NCBI GenBank assembly: GCA_903827245.1
Contig: CAIKHO010000084.1
Span: 1 to 38,422, forward strand
Source: an uncultured Opitutia bacterium
GTDB lineage: Bacteria > Verrucomicrobiota > Verrucomicrobiia > Opitutales > Opitutaceae
Length of the DNA: 38,422 nucleotides
Direction: 5' to 3'
This document shows positions 8,954-16,076 of this stretch, one piece after another; positions within the stretch are counted from its first letter, which is position 1; the number at the start of each line of letters is the position of its first letter. The position numbers and the translations under genes are program-made. The notes beneath the pieces were generated by a model. That model was not told the origin of the DNA, did no database searches, and was given only the letters and a program-made list of their open reading frames with translations.

Positions 8954-10027
8954 TCAGCTTCCCCGTGTGGCGGCCTCCCGCTCCCGCAGCTGGCCGCAGG
9001 CGGCATCGATGTCGGGTCCGCGCGAGCGGCGGAAATGGGCGACGAGCCCGTTCGTCCGGAGCTCGGCGGCAAACGCTTCCGCGGTGCCCTCTGCGGAGGG
9101 TTCGTACGCCACTCCGCGCAGGCTCAGGCCCGTGGGGTTGTAGCGGAGCAGGTTTATATGCATACGGCGCGGGCCGAGCACGGCGGCCAGAGTGCGGGCA
9201 TGGTCCAACGAGTCATTCACGCCCTTGAGGAGACAATACTGGATCGTCACCGGGCGGCCGCGACTGGCCTGGAAACGGTCCGCGGCGGCGAGGATGTCGG
9301 CGATGGCAAAACGCTTGCCCGCGGGCAGGAGGCGGGCGCGGGTGGCGTCGTCGGGCGCGTGGAGCGAGACGGCGAGGTGGACCTTGAGCCCGGTGGCGGT
9401 GAGGGCGTCGATGCCGGGCACGATGCCGACCGTGGAAATCGTGACCTGCCGCCAGCCGAGGGCGCCGAGCGGATTCGCGGCTATGCGGTGCACGGCCTCG
9501 AGCACCGCGTCGAGGTTGAGCAGCGGCTCGCCCATACCCATGAACACGACGGTCTGGAGCCGGCGCCCGGCGGCCCGGGCCTCGCGGCGCAGCGCGAGAA
9601 ATTGCTCCACCATCTCGCCGGCGGTGAGGTTGCGCTCGAACCCAGTCTTGGTCGTTGCGCAGAAATCGCAGCCCATGGCGCAACCGACCTGCGACGAAAG
9701 GCAGCCCGCTGCGCGGTCGTCGCGAAACCCGGGCATCAGCACGGTCTCGACCGTGCGCCCGTCGGCGAGCCGGAGCAGCAGCTTGGCGGTGCCGTCCTCC
9801 GCCACCTGCCGCACCGCGAGGCTGGCCGCGGCGGGAGCCAGCTCCCTACGCAGCCGTTCGGCGAGGCCATGGGGTAGTTTGAGCGAACTTTCATCGAGTC
9901 CGCCGTTTTCATAGAACGCCCGCAGCACGCGCGTCGCGTGGCTGGGCTTGAAACCCCACGCCGTGAACGTCTGCCCGAGATCGGTGGCACTGAAATCACT
10001 GAGGGCGCGGTTCACGTGGGAATCCAC
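8954..10027 (-). CDS. rlmN: Dual-specificity RNA methyltransferase RlmN
   Basis: A radical-SAM enzyme that methylates C2 of an adenine in 23S rRNA and in some tRNAs. The 357 residues hold the cluster-binding C116-x3-C120-x2-C123 in VGCAMGCDFCATTKTGF. Cys109 (AAGCLSSQ) and Cys344 (DIDAACGQL) are at the positions of the two catalytic cysteines that form the methyl-carrier and cross-link chemistry. MGMGEPLLNLDAV and the SAM-contacting VSLHAPDD segment are intact. The start used is GTG at 10027 (MDSHVNRALSDF); the frame closes at 8954, 17 bases from REPIN B. A repeat arm of TTCTTACTTCTTCC words sits just upstream of the start. Confidence 0.95.
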   Translation of the reverse strand: MDSHVNRALSDFSATDLGQTFTAWGFKPSHATRVLRAFYENGGLDESSLKLPHGLAERLRRELAPAAASLAVRQVAEDGTAKLLLRLADGRTVETVLMPGFRDDRAAGCLSSQVGCAMGCDFCATTKTGFERNLTAGEMVEQFLALRREARAAGRRLQTVVFMGMGEPLLNLDAVLEAVHRIAANPLGALGWRQVTISTVGIVPGIDALTATGLKVHLAVSLHAPDDATRARLLPAGKRFAIADILAAADRFQASRGRPVTIQYCLLKGVNDSLDHARTLAAVLGPRRMHINLLRYNPTGLSLRGVAYEPSAEGTAEAFAAELRTNGLVAHFRRSRGPDIDAACGQLREREAATRGS

Positions 10028-10042
10028 GCAGGGAATCCACCC

Positions 10043-10066
10043 GGAAGGAAGAAGTAAGAAGGAGGA
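10043..10066. repeat. Single arm of a word-like repeat (GGAAGAAGTAAGAAGG)
   Basis: A purine-only run of near-repeating words, GGAAGGAAGAAGTAAGAAGG followed by AGGA, lies 16 bases upstream of the rlmN start. On the rlmN coding strand it is a pyrimidine-rich TCCTTCTTACTTCTTCC arm, the same placement as the arms in the nuo operon gaps. No complementary partner arm is visible nearby. Confidence 0.5.
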
Positions 10067-10135
10067 GCGAAAAGTCTCGGTCTCCGGGCTGCGCCGCGAT
10101 GAGGCCCCGCATGGGATGAGCCGGGCGCGGCCGGC

Positions 10136-11146
10136 TTACTTCGTCCAGCCGTAGCCGAGCCCGAGCAGGAAGATGTCGGAATCGCGATTGTACGTGCTCG
10201 TGACGCGATCCCACTCCAGACGGGCGATCCAGCGGTCCGAGAGATGCCGGGCAATCGTCAGGCTGACCAGCGGCGCGACCGCGGCGGGATTCTTCTGCCC
10301 GATCTTCACGCCGGTAGTGGCGGAATGTTTTTCGTCGATATTGATGTACGGGCCGAGGCCGATGCCGACCGAGGTGTTTTTATCGAAGAACGTGTTCACG
10401 GGCCAGAGCTGGAAGGCGACGCCGCTCCGGCGGATCACCTTCGGGTTGCCCTCGTAAATGTAGGCGGCCGTTGCGTCCAGATGCGGGAGCAGCCCCTGGC
10501 GGTACTCCATCGCGCCGGCCCAGGCCTTCTGGCTGAAGTAGGTGTTCACGACACTCTGGCCGCCGAAAAGCGTGAGCTGCGGCTCGGTGATATACTCCGG
10601 CTCGGGGGCTCCCTGGTTGGGCTGGTTGCCGAGCGGGCGCCGGTTGGGACCGAACCAGTAGCCGACGCCGATGGTCGCGGAGTTCACTTTGATGTCGGTC
10701 GAGGGATTGATGCGGTTGGCCATGAAACGATAGAACCAGCGGTCGTTGAGATAGCCCGTCGCGGCGAAACTGTAGATGGCGGCCGTGCCATGCACATTCG
10801 CGGTGTCGCCGCCTGGCAGCGGCTGTGTGTCATAGAAATAATAGACACCCGCCCCGAGCGAAAGGGCGATACGCTCGTCCCAGAAGGGAATGTTGCCCCA
10901 CAGCTCCCAGGCATTGCCGTCGCGATGATGGCCCGTGAGGTGGCCCTCGTTGATATAGGCGATCGAGGCGGCGAAATTCTTGAAGAGGTCCTGCCGGTAG
11001 TCGACCTGCCAGGCGTTGGTGGCCTTGGCAAAGTTGGCCGAGTTCGCCACGCCGCCCAAGACGGTGAGTTCCTGCGCGCGGAGATTCAGGCCGCTGCAAA
11101 CGATCATAAGGGCGGCCAGCTTCCAGATAGATGGGGTCTTCATCAT
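10136..11146 (-). CDS. Outer-membrane beta-barrel protein with an internal duplication
   Basis: 336 residues from ATG 11146 (MMKTPSIWK). The signal peptide LAALMIVCSGLNLRA is cleaved before QELTVLGG. The mature part is two homologous halves: about residues 26-166 and 190-336 both run [EQ]LT[VL][LF]GG, a Tyr-Arg-Gln strand (DYRQDL / EYRQGL), AYI-x-EG, a Trp turn (WELWGNIPF / FQLWPVNTF) and a G-x-G strand. Each ends in glycine/aromatic strands (TIGVGYWFG / LGLGYGWTK), the last a typical barrel C-terminus apart from the final Lys. This is probably a porin-like or lipid-modifying barrel of unknown specificity. An in-frame upstream extension to 11464 reads through repeat DNA and is not used. Confidence 0.75.
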   Translation of the reverse strand: MMKTPSIWKLAALMIVCSGLNLRAQELTVLGGVANSANFAKATNAWQVDYRQDLFKNFAASIAYINEGHLTGHHRDGNAWELWGNIPFWDERIALSLGAGVYYFYDTQPLPGGDTANVHGTAAIYSFAATGYLNDRWFYRFMANRINPSTDIKVNSATIGVGYWFGPNRRPLGNQPNQGAPEPEYITEPQLTLFGGQSVVNTYFSQKAWAGAMEYRQGLLPHLDATAAYIYEGNPKVIRRSGVAFQLWPVNTFFDKNTSVGIGLGPYINIDEKHSATTGVKIGQKNPAAVAPLVSLTIARHLSDRWIARLEWDRVTSTYNRDSDIFLLGLGYGWTK

Positions 11147-11467
11147 AGGGTTTTGCGGACAGCAGGCGGACCTCATAAAATTGACGGACAGACATCCGCA
11201 GCGCTGGTTCGCCACGATGTTAGGGAAAATCCGATGCGACCACGATGGGGTGTTCATCGTACTTGCCCCGGGCCACTCGGGAATGACGACTCTGGTTGTA
11301 GCCGGGGTCGCCGACCAAGGGCCGGTCGCGGCGAGGCCGGCTACAGCTTCAAACCTGAAATGAAAATCAAGACGGCAAAGAATACCGACACCGGACCATA
11401 CCGCTTGCGGCATCCGCCAACCTGCCGCTAGCCTCACCTTTCGTTCATCCGTCCTTCGGTCCAAAGC
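11147..11467. other. Divergent intergenic region upstream of the barrel gene and engB
   Basis: About 320 bases without a supported gene. The region contains Y-shaped repeat copy 2 (11298-11344) and must hold the promoters of both divergent genes. Around the repeat, the words GGGGTGTTCAT (11248-11258) upstream and GACGGCAAAG (11370-11379) downstream correspond to similarly placed words around copy 1 (GCGGGTGTTCG near 191 and GATGGCAAAA near 355). No consensus promoter pair stands out. Confidence 0.5.
11298..11344. repeat. Y-shaped palindromic repeat with GTAG foot, copy 2
   Basis: GTAGCCGG (11298-11305) and CCGGCTAC (11337-11344) form a perfect 8-bp outer stem. Inside, GGTC-GCC-GACC keeps the first hairpin of copy 1, while the second is degenerate (GGCC...GGCC). 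It is the same element as at 283-329, also within about 125 bases of a start codon. Confidence 0.7.
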
Positions 11468-12073
11468 ATGAAAATCAAATCCGCCGTTTTCGACGTCAGC
11501 GCTCCCGACCTGAAGTCATGTCCCAAATGGGCCCTGCCGGAGTTTGCCTTCATCGGGCGGTCCAACGTGGGAAAATCGTCCCTGCTCAACATGCTGGTCG
11601 AGCGGCGGGAGCTGGCGAAGGTCTCGGTGACGCCGGGCAAGACGAAGCTGATCAATTTTTTCATCATCAACGACACCTGGAGCCTCGTGGACCTGCCCGG
11701 CTATGGCTTTGCCGCGGTGGGCCAGAAGGTGAGGGACGAGTTCAACCAGGCGGTGAGCGATTACCTGGAAAAGCGGAAAAACATCTTCTGCGTGTTCGCG
11801 CTGATCGACTCCCGGCTCCCGCCCCAGCGCATCGACCTGCAGTTCGTCCAATGGCTGGGCGGCTGCGGCGTGCCTTTCGTTCTCGTGTTCACCAAGGCGG
11901 ATAAGCAGTCGGTGGCCCGCTCGCAGGCGAACATCGATCTGTTCAAGCAGGCCATGGCCGAAGGTTTGGCGGAGCTCCCGCCCATCTTCCTCAGCTCGGC
12001 CAAGACGAAGGGCGGCCGGCAGGAAATCCTGAATTTCATCCAGCAGTCGCTGGCGGACCAGAACCGCACGTAA
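11468..12073 (+). CDS. engB: Ribosome biogenesis GTP-binding protein EngB/YsxC
   Basis: 201 residues, the normal length for this small essential TRAFAC GTPase, which acts in large ribosomal subunit assembly. The G-motifs are in order: G1 GRSNVGKSS (30-38), G2 TPGKT (55-59), G3 DLPGYG (75-80), G4 TKAD (142-145) and G5 SSAK (176-179). The tail GGRQEILNFIQQSL is typical. ATG 11468 lies immediately before the conserved beta-strand MKIKSAVFDVSA. It stands alone, convergent with the acyl carrier protein gene across REPIN C. Confidence 0.95.
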   Translation: MKIKSAVFDVSAPDLKSCPKWALPEFAFIGRSNVGKSSLLNMLVERRELAKVSVTPGKTKLINFFIINDTWSLVDLPGYGFAAVGQKVRDEFNQAVSDYLEKRKNIFCVFALIDSRLPPQRIDLQFVQWLGGCGVPFVLVFTKADKQSVARSQANIDLFKQAMAEGLAELPPIFLSSAKTKGGRQEILNFIQQSLADQNRT

Positions 12074-12087
12074 CCTGGCGGAGTGGG

Positions 12088-12164
12088 AGGTGGAACGCGT
12101 TGACCCTAACGCGTTGCGGCGAAGCCGCTCCGATCCAGCGCGTTGGGGTCAACGCACTCCACCT
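12088..12164. repeat. REPIN-like palindrome, family C (GGTGGA-CGCGTTGACCC)
   Basis: Two 26-nt arms (12088-12113 and 12139-12164) are reverse complements at 23 of 26 positions around a 25-nt spacer. Each arm contains its own hairpin: CGCGTT-GACCCT-AACGCG on the left and CGTT-GGGGTC-AACG on the right. Arms read GGTGGA from the outside rather than GTAG, so this is a separate family from A and B. It lies in the convergent engB/acyl carrier gap. Confidence 0.8.
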
Positions 12165-12178
12165 TTGACAGCCCCAAC

Positions 12179-12436
12179 TCAGGCCTTCGGCTGTTTCTCG
12201 AGCCAGCCCTGGAGGTAGGTCACGATGTCGCCCACGCGGCGCACGTGCTCGATCTCGCTGTCAGGGATCTTCAGGCCGAACGCCTCCTCGATCTCGAACA
12301 TCAGCTCGACGGCCCCGAAGGAATCCACGCCGAGGTCCTCGGCCAGCCGGGTCTCCAGGGCGATCTTGCCCGGCTCGACGTCGAGCTTCTTGGAGAGAAT
12401 CTCCTTCACCTTTTGTTCGATCTCTTGGTTGGTCAT
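12179..12436 (-). CDS. Acyl carrier protein
   Basis: 85 residues. The phosphopantetheine attachment motif is GVDSF, with Ser39 in the expected DS(L/F) context. It is flanked by the acidic helix ELMFEIEEAFGLKIPDSE and by MTNQEIEQKVKEILSKKLDV at the start. It carries acyl chains as thioesters during fatty acid or related synthesis. ATG 12436 is seven bases after the stop of the ketosynthase gene, so the two are cotranscribed and probably dedicated to each other. The order (ketosynthase first) is opposite to the common acpP-fabF order, so this may be a second, specialised carrier rather than the housekeeping AcpP. Confidence 0.9.
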   Translation of the reverse strand: MTNQEIEQKVKEILSKKLDVEPGKIALETRLAEDLGVDSFGAVELMFEIEEAFGLKIPDSEIEHVRRVGDIVTYLQGWLEKQPKA

Positions 12437-12443
12437 CGGAAAA

Positions 12444-13679
12444 TTAGTGGGGGGCGGCAAAGACCAGGGCCACGTTACAATTGCCGAATCCGAACGAATT
12501 GGACAGGATCGTTTTGATTTTCGCCGCGCGGCCGTGAAGGGCCACGTAGTCGAGGTCACACTCGGGGTCGGGGTGGGTGAGGTTGATCGTCGGCGGGATA
12601 AATTGTTCGCGCAGCGCCTGGACGCAAGCCACGGCTTCGATCGCTCCGGCGGCACCGAGGGCATGCCCGATCATCGACTTGGTCGAAGACACCGGGATGT
12701 GGTGCGCGTCGGCGCCGAAGACGAGCTTGATCGCCTTGGTTTCCGCGGCGTCGTTGGCCTTGGTCGAGGTGGCGTGGGCGTTGATGTAATCGACCCGGCT
12801 GAGGCCCGCATCCCTCAGGGCCGAGGCCATCACGCGCGCCCCGTCCGTCCCCTGTGCGTCGGGAATCACCATGTGGTGCGCCCCGGAGTTGCTCGCATAG
12901 CCCAGCACTTCCGCGAGGATCGGGGCTCCGCGCCTCAAGGCATGCTCGCGCTCCTCGAGCACCAGCACGGCGCCGCCTTCGCCCATGACGAAGCCGTCGC
13001 GCGTCGCGTCGAAGGGACGCGACGCCTCGGCCGGCTGGCCGTTGTTCTTCGAGAGAATCCGCATCGAGCAATAGGCGGCGAAATTGAACGGGGTGAGGGG
13101 GGCCTCCACGCCGCCGGTCAGGCAGAGGTCGACCTCGCCGTGCTGGATTTTGCGGAAGGCCTCGCCGATGGCGTTGGCCCCGGAGGCACAGGCGGTGGAA
13201 ATGACGAGGTTCGGTCCCTTGAACCCGTAGCGGATGCCGATCTGGCTCGCCACCGCGTTGGGGCTGATCCTTGGCACCGAGGAGGGATTGATGCGATGCA
13301 GCCCGCGGTCGAAGGCGGCCACCATCTGTTCCTCGTGAAAAAGGAGTCCGCCCAGCCCCGAGCCGATGATCACGCCGATCCGCTCGGTGTCCTCCGCCGC
13401 GACGTTGAGCCTGCTGTCGGCCAGCGCCATGTCCGCGCAGGCCAGCCCGAAATGCACGAAGCGGTCGACCCGTTTGGCCGTGTCGGCCGGCATGTAGCGG
13501 GCGGGATCGAATCCGCGGACCTGCCCCCCGATTGTCGAGGCAAACCCCGTCGTGTCGAAGGCGTCGATGGCCGAGATGCCAGAGCGGCCCTCCCGGTTGG
13601 CCCGCCAGAATTCATCCACGCCGATCCCGTTGCAGGCGATGACCCCGAGACCAGTGACTACGGTGCGACGTCCACTCAT
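12444..13679 (-). CDS. fabF: Beta-ketoacyl-ACP synthase II (FabF-type)
   Basis: 411 residues, full length for KAS II. The enzyme condenses malonyl-ACP with an acyl chain. The catalytic triad is visible: Cys164 in STACASG, His302 in NAHATSTKAND and His339 in SMIGHALGAAG, with Lys334 before the second His. The C-terminal NSFGFGNCNVALVF is also typical. It starts at ATG 13679 (MSGRRTVVTGLGVIA). It is the first gene of a two-gene operon with the acyl carrier protein. No other fatty acid genes are adjacent, so whether it serves housekeeping fatty acid synthesis or a special lipid cannot be told. Confidence 0.9.
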   Translation of the reverse strand: MSGRRTVVTGLGVIACNGIGVDEFWRANREGRSGISAIDAFDTTGFASTIGGQVRGFDPARYMPADTAKRVDRFVHFGLACADMALADSRLNVAAEDTERIGVIIGSGLGGLLFHEEQMVAAFDRGLHRINPSSVPRISPNAVASQIGIRYGFKGPNLVISTACASGANAIGEAFRKIQHGEVDLCLTGGVEAPLTPFNFAAYCSMRILSKNNGQPAEASRPFDATRDGFVMGEGGAVLVLEEREHALRRGAPILAEVLGYASNSGAHHMVIPDAQGTDGARVMASALRDAGLSRVDYINAHATSTKANDAAETKAIKLVFGADAHHIPVSSTKSMIGHALGAAGAIEAVACVQALREQFIPPTINLTHPDPECDLDYVALHGRAAKIKTILSNSFGFGNCNVALVFAAPH

Positions 13680-13743
13680 CTCGCTGATGCGGGGGCAGCC
13701 TTCTTGGAGGCCTGGGAGTGCGGCATATCCGGGTTCAATTATG

Positions 13744-13784
13744 GGTCGCGGCCCGGTGCTACAAGGCTATTTCCGGCCGCGACC
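13744..13784. repeat. 10-bp perfect inverted repeat in the fabF leader
   Basis: GGTCGCGGCC (13744-13753) and GGCCGCGACC (13775-13784) form a perfect 10-bp stem around a 21-nt loop. It lies between the candidate fabF promoter and the fabF start, so it would be in the transcript leader. It could be a leader structure or another dispersed palindrome. Confidence 0.55.
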
Positions 13785-13865
13785 GGGTCTCCGCGAATGG
13801 GCTGGCGGGGCAACAACGACTGCAACCGTTCGCCCCTTGAAGCGTCCTTGGTCCTTGGACGTACT

Positions 13866-13871
13866 ATTATA
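13866..13871 (-). promoter_or_regulatory. Candidate fabF promoter (-10 TATAAT)
   Basis: On the minus strand TATAAT matches the sigma-70 -10 consensus exactly. At the usual spacing upstream lies only a weak -35-like CTTCAG. The A+T-rich stretch stands out in a G+C-rich gap of 243 bases between the divergent fabF and DUF1592 genes. It would give a leader of about 180 nt. Confidence 0.4.
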
Positions 13872-13922
13872 TGGAAGAGCCGCCAGTGCTGAAGTAATTT
13901 TGGTCACCTCCCTTCGCGTTTC

Positions 13923-16061
13923 ATGTTTACCCCCTCCAAGATCCGCTTCGGCCGGCACCGGCTCGCGGTGGGATTGTCTCTGGTGGCGGCACCGGGACTC
14001 GCAATGGGTCTCCTTTCCTGCTGCGCCGATCGCGTGACGAACGCCGCCAAGCCACCCGCGGCTGTGGCGAGTGCTCCTGCGGTCGCAGCCACGCCGAAGG
14101 CCCCGGTGGCTCCCGCCTACACCGCCGGGCAAAAGGCGGACTTGGCGAAGGCGAACGACACCTTCGTCCGCGTCATCCAGCCTTTCGTGAAGGACAACTG
14201 CTACGATTGTCACGGCGACGGCGCGAGCAAGGGCGGCCTGGCGCTGGACGCGTATGAACGGGCGGACACCGTGCTGCAGCACCGTGCGGTTTGGGAAAAG
14301 GTCTTGTCGCGCGTGCGCACGGGCGAAATGCCGCCGCGCAACGGTCCCAAGCCGGAGACGGCTGAAGTCACCAAGGCGCTGCTGGCGATCGACGAGGTCC
14401 TCGGCACGTTCGGCGAGCGCGTCGCGGAGCCCAAGCGGATGGCGTTGCGGCGCCTCAATCGCGCCGAGTACGTCAATACCGTCCGGGACTTGCTTTACCT
14501 GCCGGACTTCAAGGGCGGCGAGGGTGTTCCCCGGGACGAAAGCGGCCACGGCTTCGACAACAACGCCGACCTGCTCACGGTCTCGCCGCTGTTGTTCGAG
14601 CAATACCTCAAGGCCGCGGACCAGGCGGTGGATCAGCTCAAAAAGAACAACCAGGCCGGCAACGCGCTGATGGTTGACGGCTACGTCAAGGAGACCTTCT
14701 ACAACAAGGCTGAGTATGCCCACCAAGTCCTGGCCGTGCTGCTGCCCCGGGCCTACCGTCGTCCGGTGTCGAAGAGCGAAATCGAGCGGGTTTACCGGTT
14801 CGTCGCCCTGTCCTTCGCGCAGAATGGCGAGCAGACAAAAAACGGCCTTTACCTCGTGATCCGGGCCGTCCTGGCCGATCCCAATTTCCTGTTTCGGTCG
14901 GAACTGGATGAGAGCAGCACGGCCGACGGATTCCCGCCCGTCCCGGCCGACTACCAGCTGGCCAGCCGTCTGTCCTACTTCCTGTGGAGCTCGATGCCCG
15001 ACGACGAGCTGTTCAAGCTCGCGGCCGCGGACCAGCTGCACGACCCGGAGGTTTTGCGGGCCCAGGTGCTCCGGATGCTGAAGGATCCCAAGGCCAGCGC
15101 GCTGTCCCGGAACTTTGCCGGCCAGTGGCTCTTGCTCCGCAATCTCGACCAGGCCGCACCCGACGCCGCGATGTTTCCCCAGTTTAACGCCGGCCTGCGC
15201 GAGGCCATGCGGCAGGAAACGGAACGGTTCTTCGGCACCGTAGTGGCCGAGGACCGCAGCATCATGGATTTCATCGACGGCAATTTCACCTTCGTGAACG
15301 GCCCGCTGGCGAAGCTCTACGGCATTCCCGGGGTCGACGGGCCGGAATTCCGGCGCGTGACGCTCACAGGCGACCAGCGCGGCGGCATCCTGACGCAGGC
15401 GAGCGTGCTGACAGTGACGTCCAATCCGACGCGCACCTCGCCGGTGCAGCGGGGCAAATGGATCCTCGACAACATCCTGAATCAGCCGCCGCTCGCGCCA
15501 CCGGACAATGTGCCCGCGCTCGATGATTCGCACCGCCAGCTGACCGGGACGATGCGCCAGAAGCTGGCGCAGCACCGGACGAACCCGACGTGCGCCGCCT
15601 GCCACCAGTTGATGGATCCGCTGGGCCTGGCGCTGGAAAACTACGATGCGATCGGCCATTGGAGGGCAAAGGAAGGCAACGAACCCATCGACGTCTCCGC
15701 CACGATGCCCGACGGCACGGCCTTTCAGGGTGCGCCCGGGCTCAAAGGAATCCTCCGGGCACGGTCCGGGGACTTCCGCCGGTGCCTCGTCGAGAAGATG
15801 CTGATCTATGCGCTGGGCCGGGGGCTGGACTACCGCGACGTTCGCATCGTGGACCGGATCAGCGACCAAGTGGCGCAAGGCCAGGATCGTTTCTCCAGTT
15901 TGATCGTCGCGATTGCCTCGAGCGACTTGTTCCTGGGTCCGGCGGGCAAGCGCGCCGGTCCATCGGTTTCGGGCAATGACTCCGCTGACCCTTCATTCCT
16001 TCATCCGACGCCTGCCGCCCATGCCCTTCGTGCGCCCGGGCCGACCGTGACAGCCAATTGA
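13923..16061 (+). CDS. DUF1592-class exported protein with haem-binding motifs (PSCyt1/DUF1587/1595/1592/1588/1585)
   Basis: 712 residues with a hydrophobic leader (GLSLVAAPGLAMGLLSCC); the Cys pair could be a lipobox. Domains follow the order common in Planctomycetes and Verrucomicrobia. A cytochrome c-like segment has C93-YD-C96-H97 and a later Met (GEMPPRNGP). Next are DUF1587 (RRLNRAEYVNTVRDLL), DUF1595 (YRRPVSKSEIERVYRF) and DUF1592 (YQLASRLSYFLWSSMPDDEL, ending before LAKLYGI). DUF1588 follows with C557-AA-C560-H561 in CAACHQLMDPLGLALENYD, then DUF1585 (GLDYRDVRIVDRI). Two CxxCH sites suggest covalent haem in the periplasm. Its biochemical role is not established; it pairs with the DUF1552 gene 15 nt downstream. 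Confidence 0.88.
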   Translation: MFTPSKIRFGRHRLAVGLSLVAAPGLAMGLLSCCADRVTNAAKPPAAVASAPAVAATPKAPVAPAYTAGQKADLAKANDTFVRVIQPFVKDNCYDCHGDGASKGGLALDAYERADTVLQHRAVWEKVLSRVRTGEMPPRNGPKPETAEVTKALLAIDEVLGTFGERVAEPKRMALRRLNRAEYVNTVRDLLYLPDFKGGEGVPRDESGHGFDNNADLLTVSPLLFEQYLKAADQAVDQLKKNNQAGNALMVDGYVKETFYNKAEYAHQVLAVLLPRAYRRPVSKSEIERVYRFVALSFAQNGEQTKNGLYLVIRAVLADPNFLFRSELDESSTADGFPPVPADYQLASRLSYFLWSSMPDDELFKLAAADQLHDPEVLRAQVLRMLKDPKASALSRNFAGQWLLLRNLDQAAPDAAMFPQFNAGLREAMRQETERFFGTVVAEDRSIMDFIDGNFTFVNGPLAKLYGIPGVDGPEFRRVTLTGDQRGGILTQASVLTVTSNPTRTSPVQRGKWILDNILNQPPLAPPDNVPALDDSHRQLTGTMRQKLAQHRTNPTCAACHQLMDPLGLALENYDAIGHWRAKEGNEPIDVSATMPDGTAFQGAPGLKGILRARSGDFRRCLVEKMLIYALGRGLDYRDVRIVDRISDQVAQGQDRFSSLIVAIASSDLFLGPAGKRAGPSVSGNDSADPSFLHPTPAAHALRAPGPTVTAN

Positions 16062-16076
16062 CCTGGAATCCCCACT

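Noticed and set aside
11147-11464. N-terminal extension of the barrel protein by about 106 residues
   Set aside because: The extension reads through the Y-shaped repeat and places a clear signal peptide in the middle of the chain; MMKTPSIWK at 11146 is the natural start.
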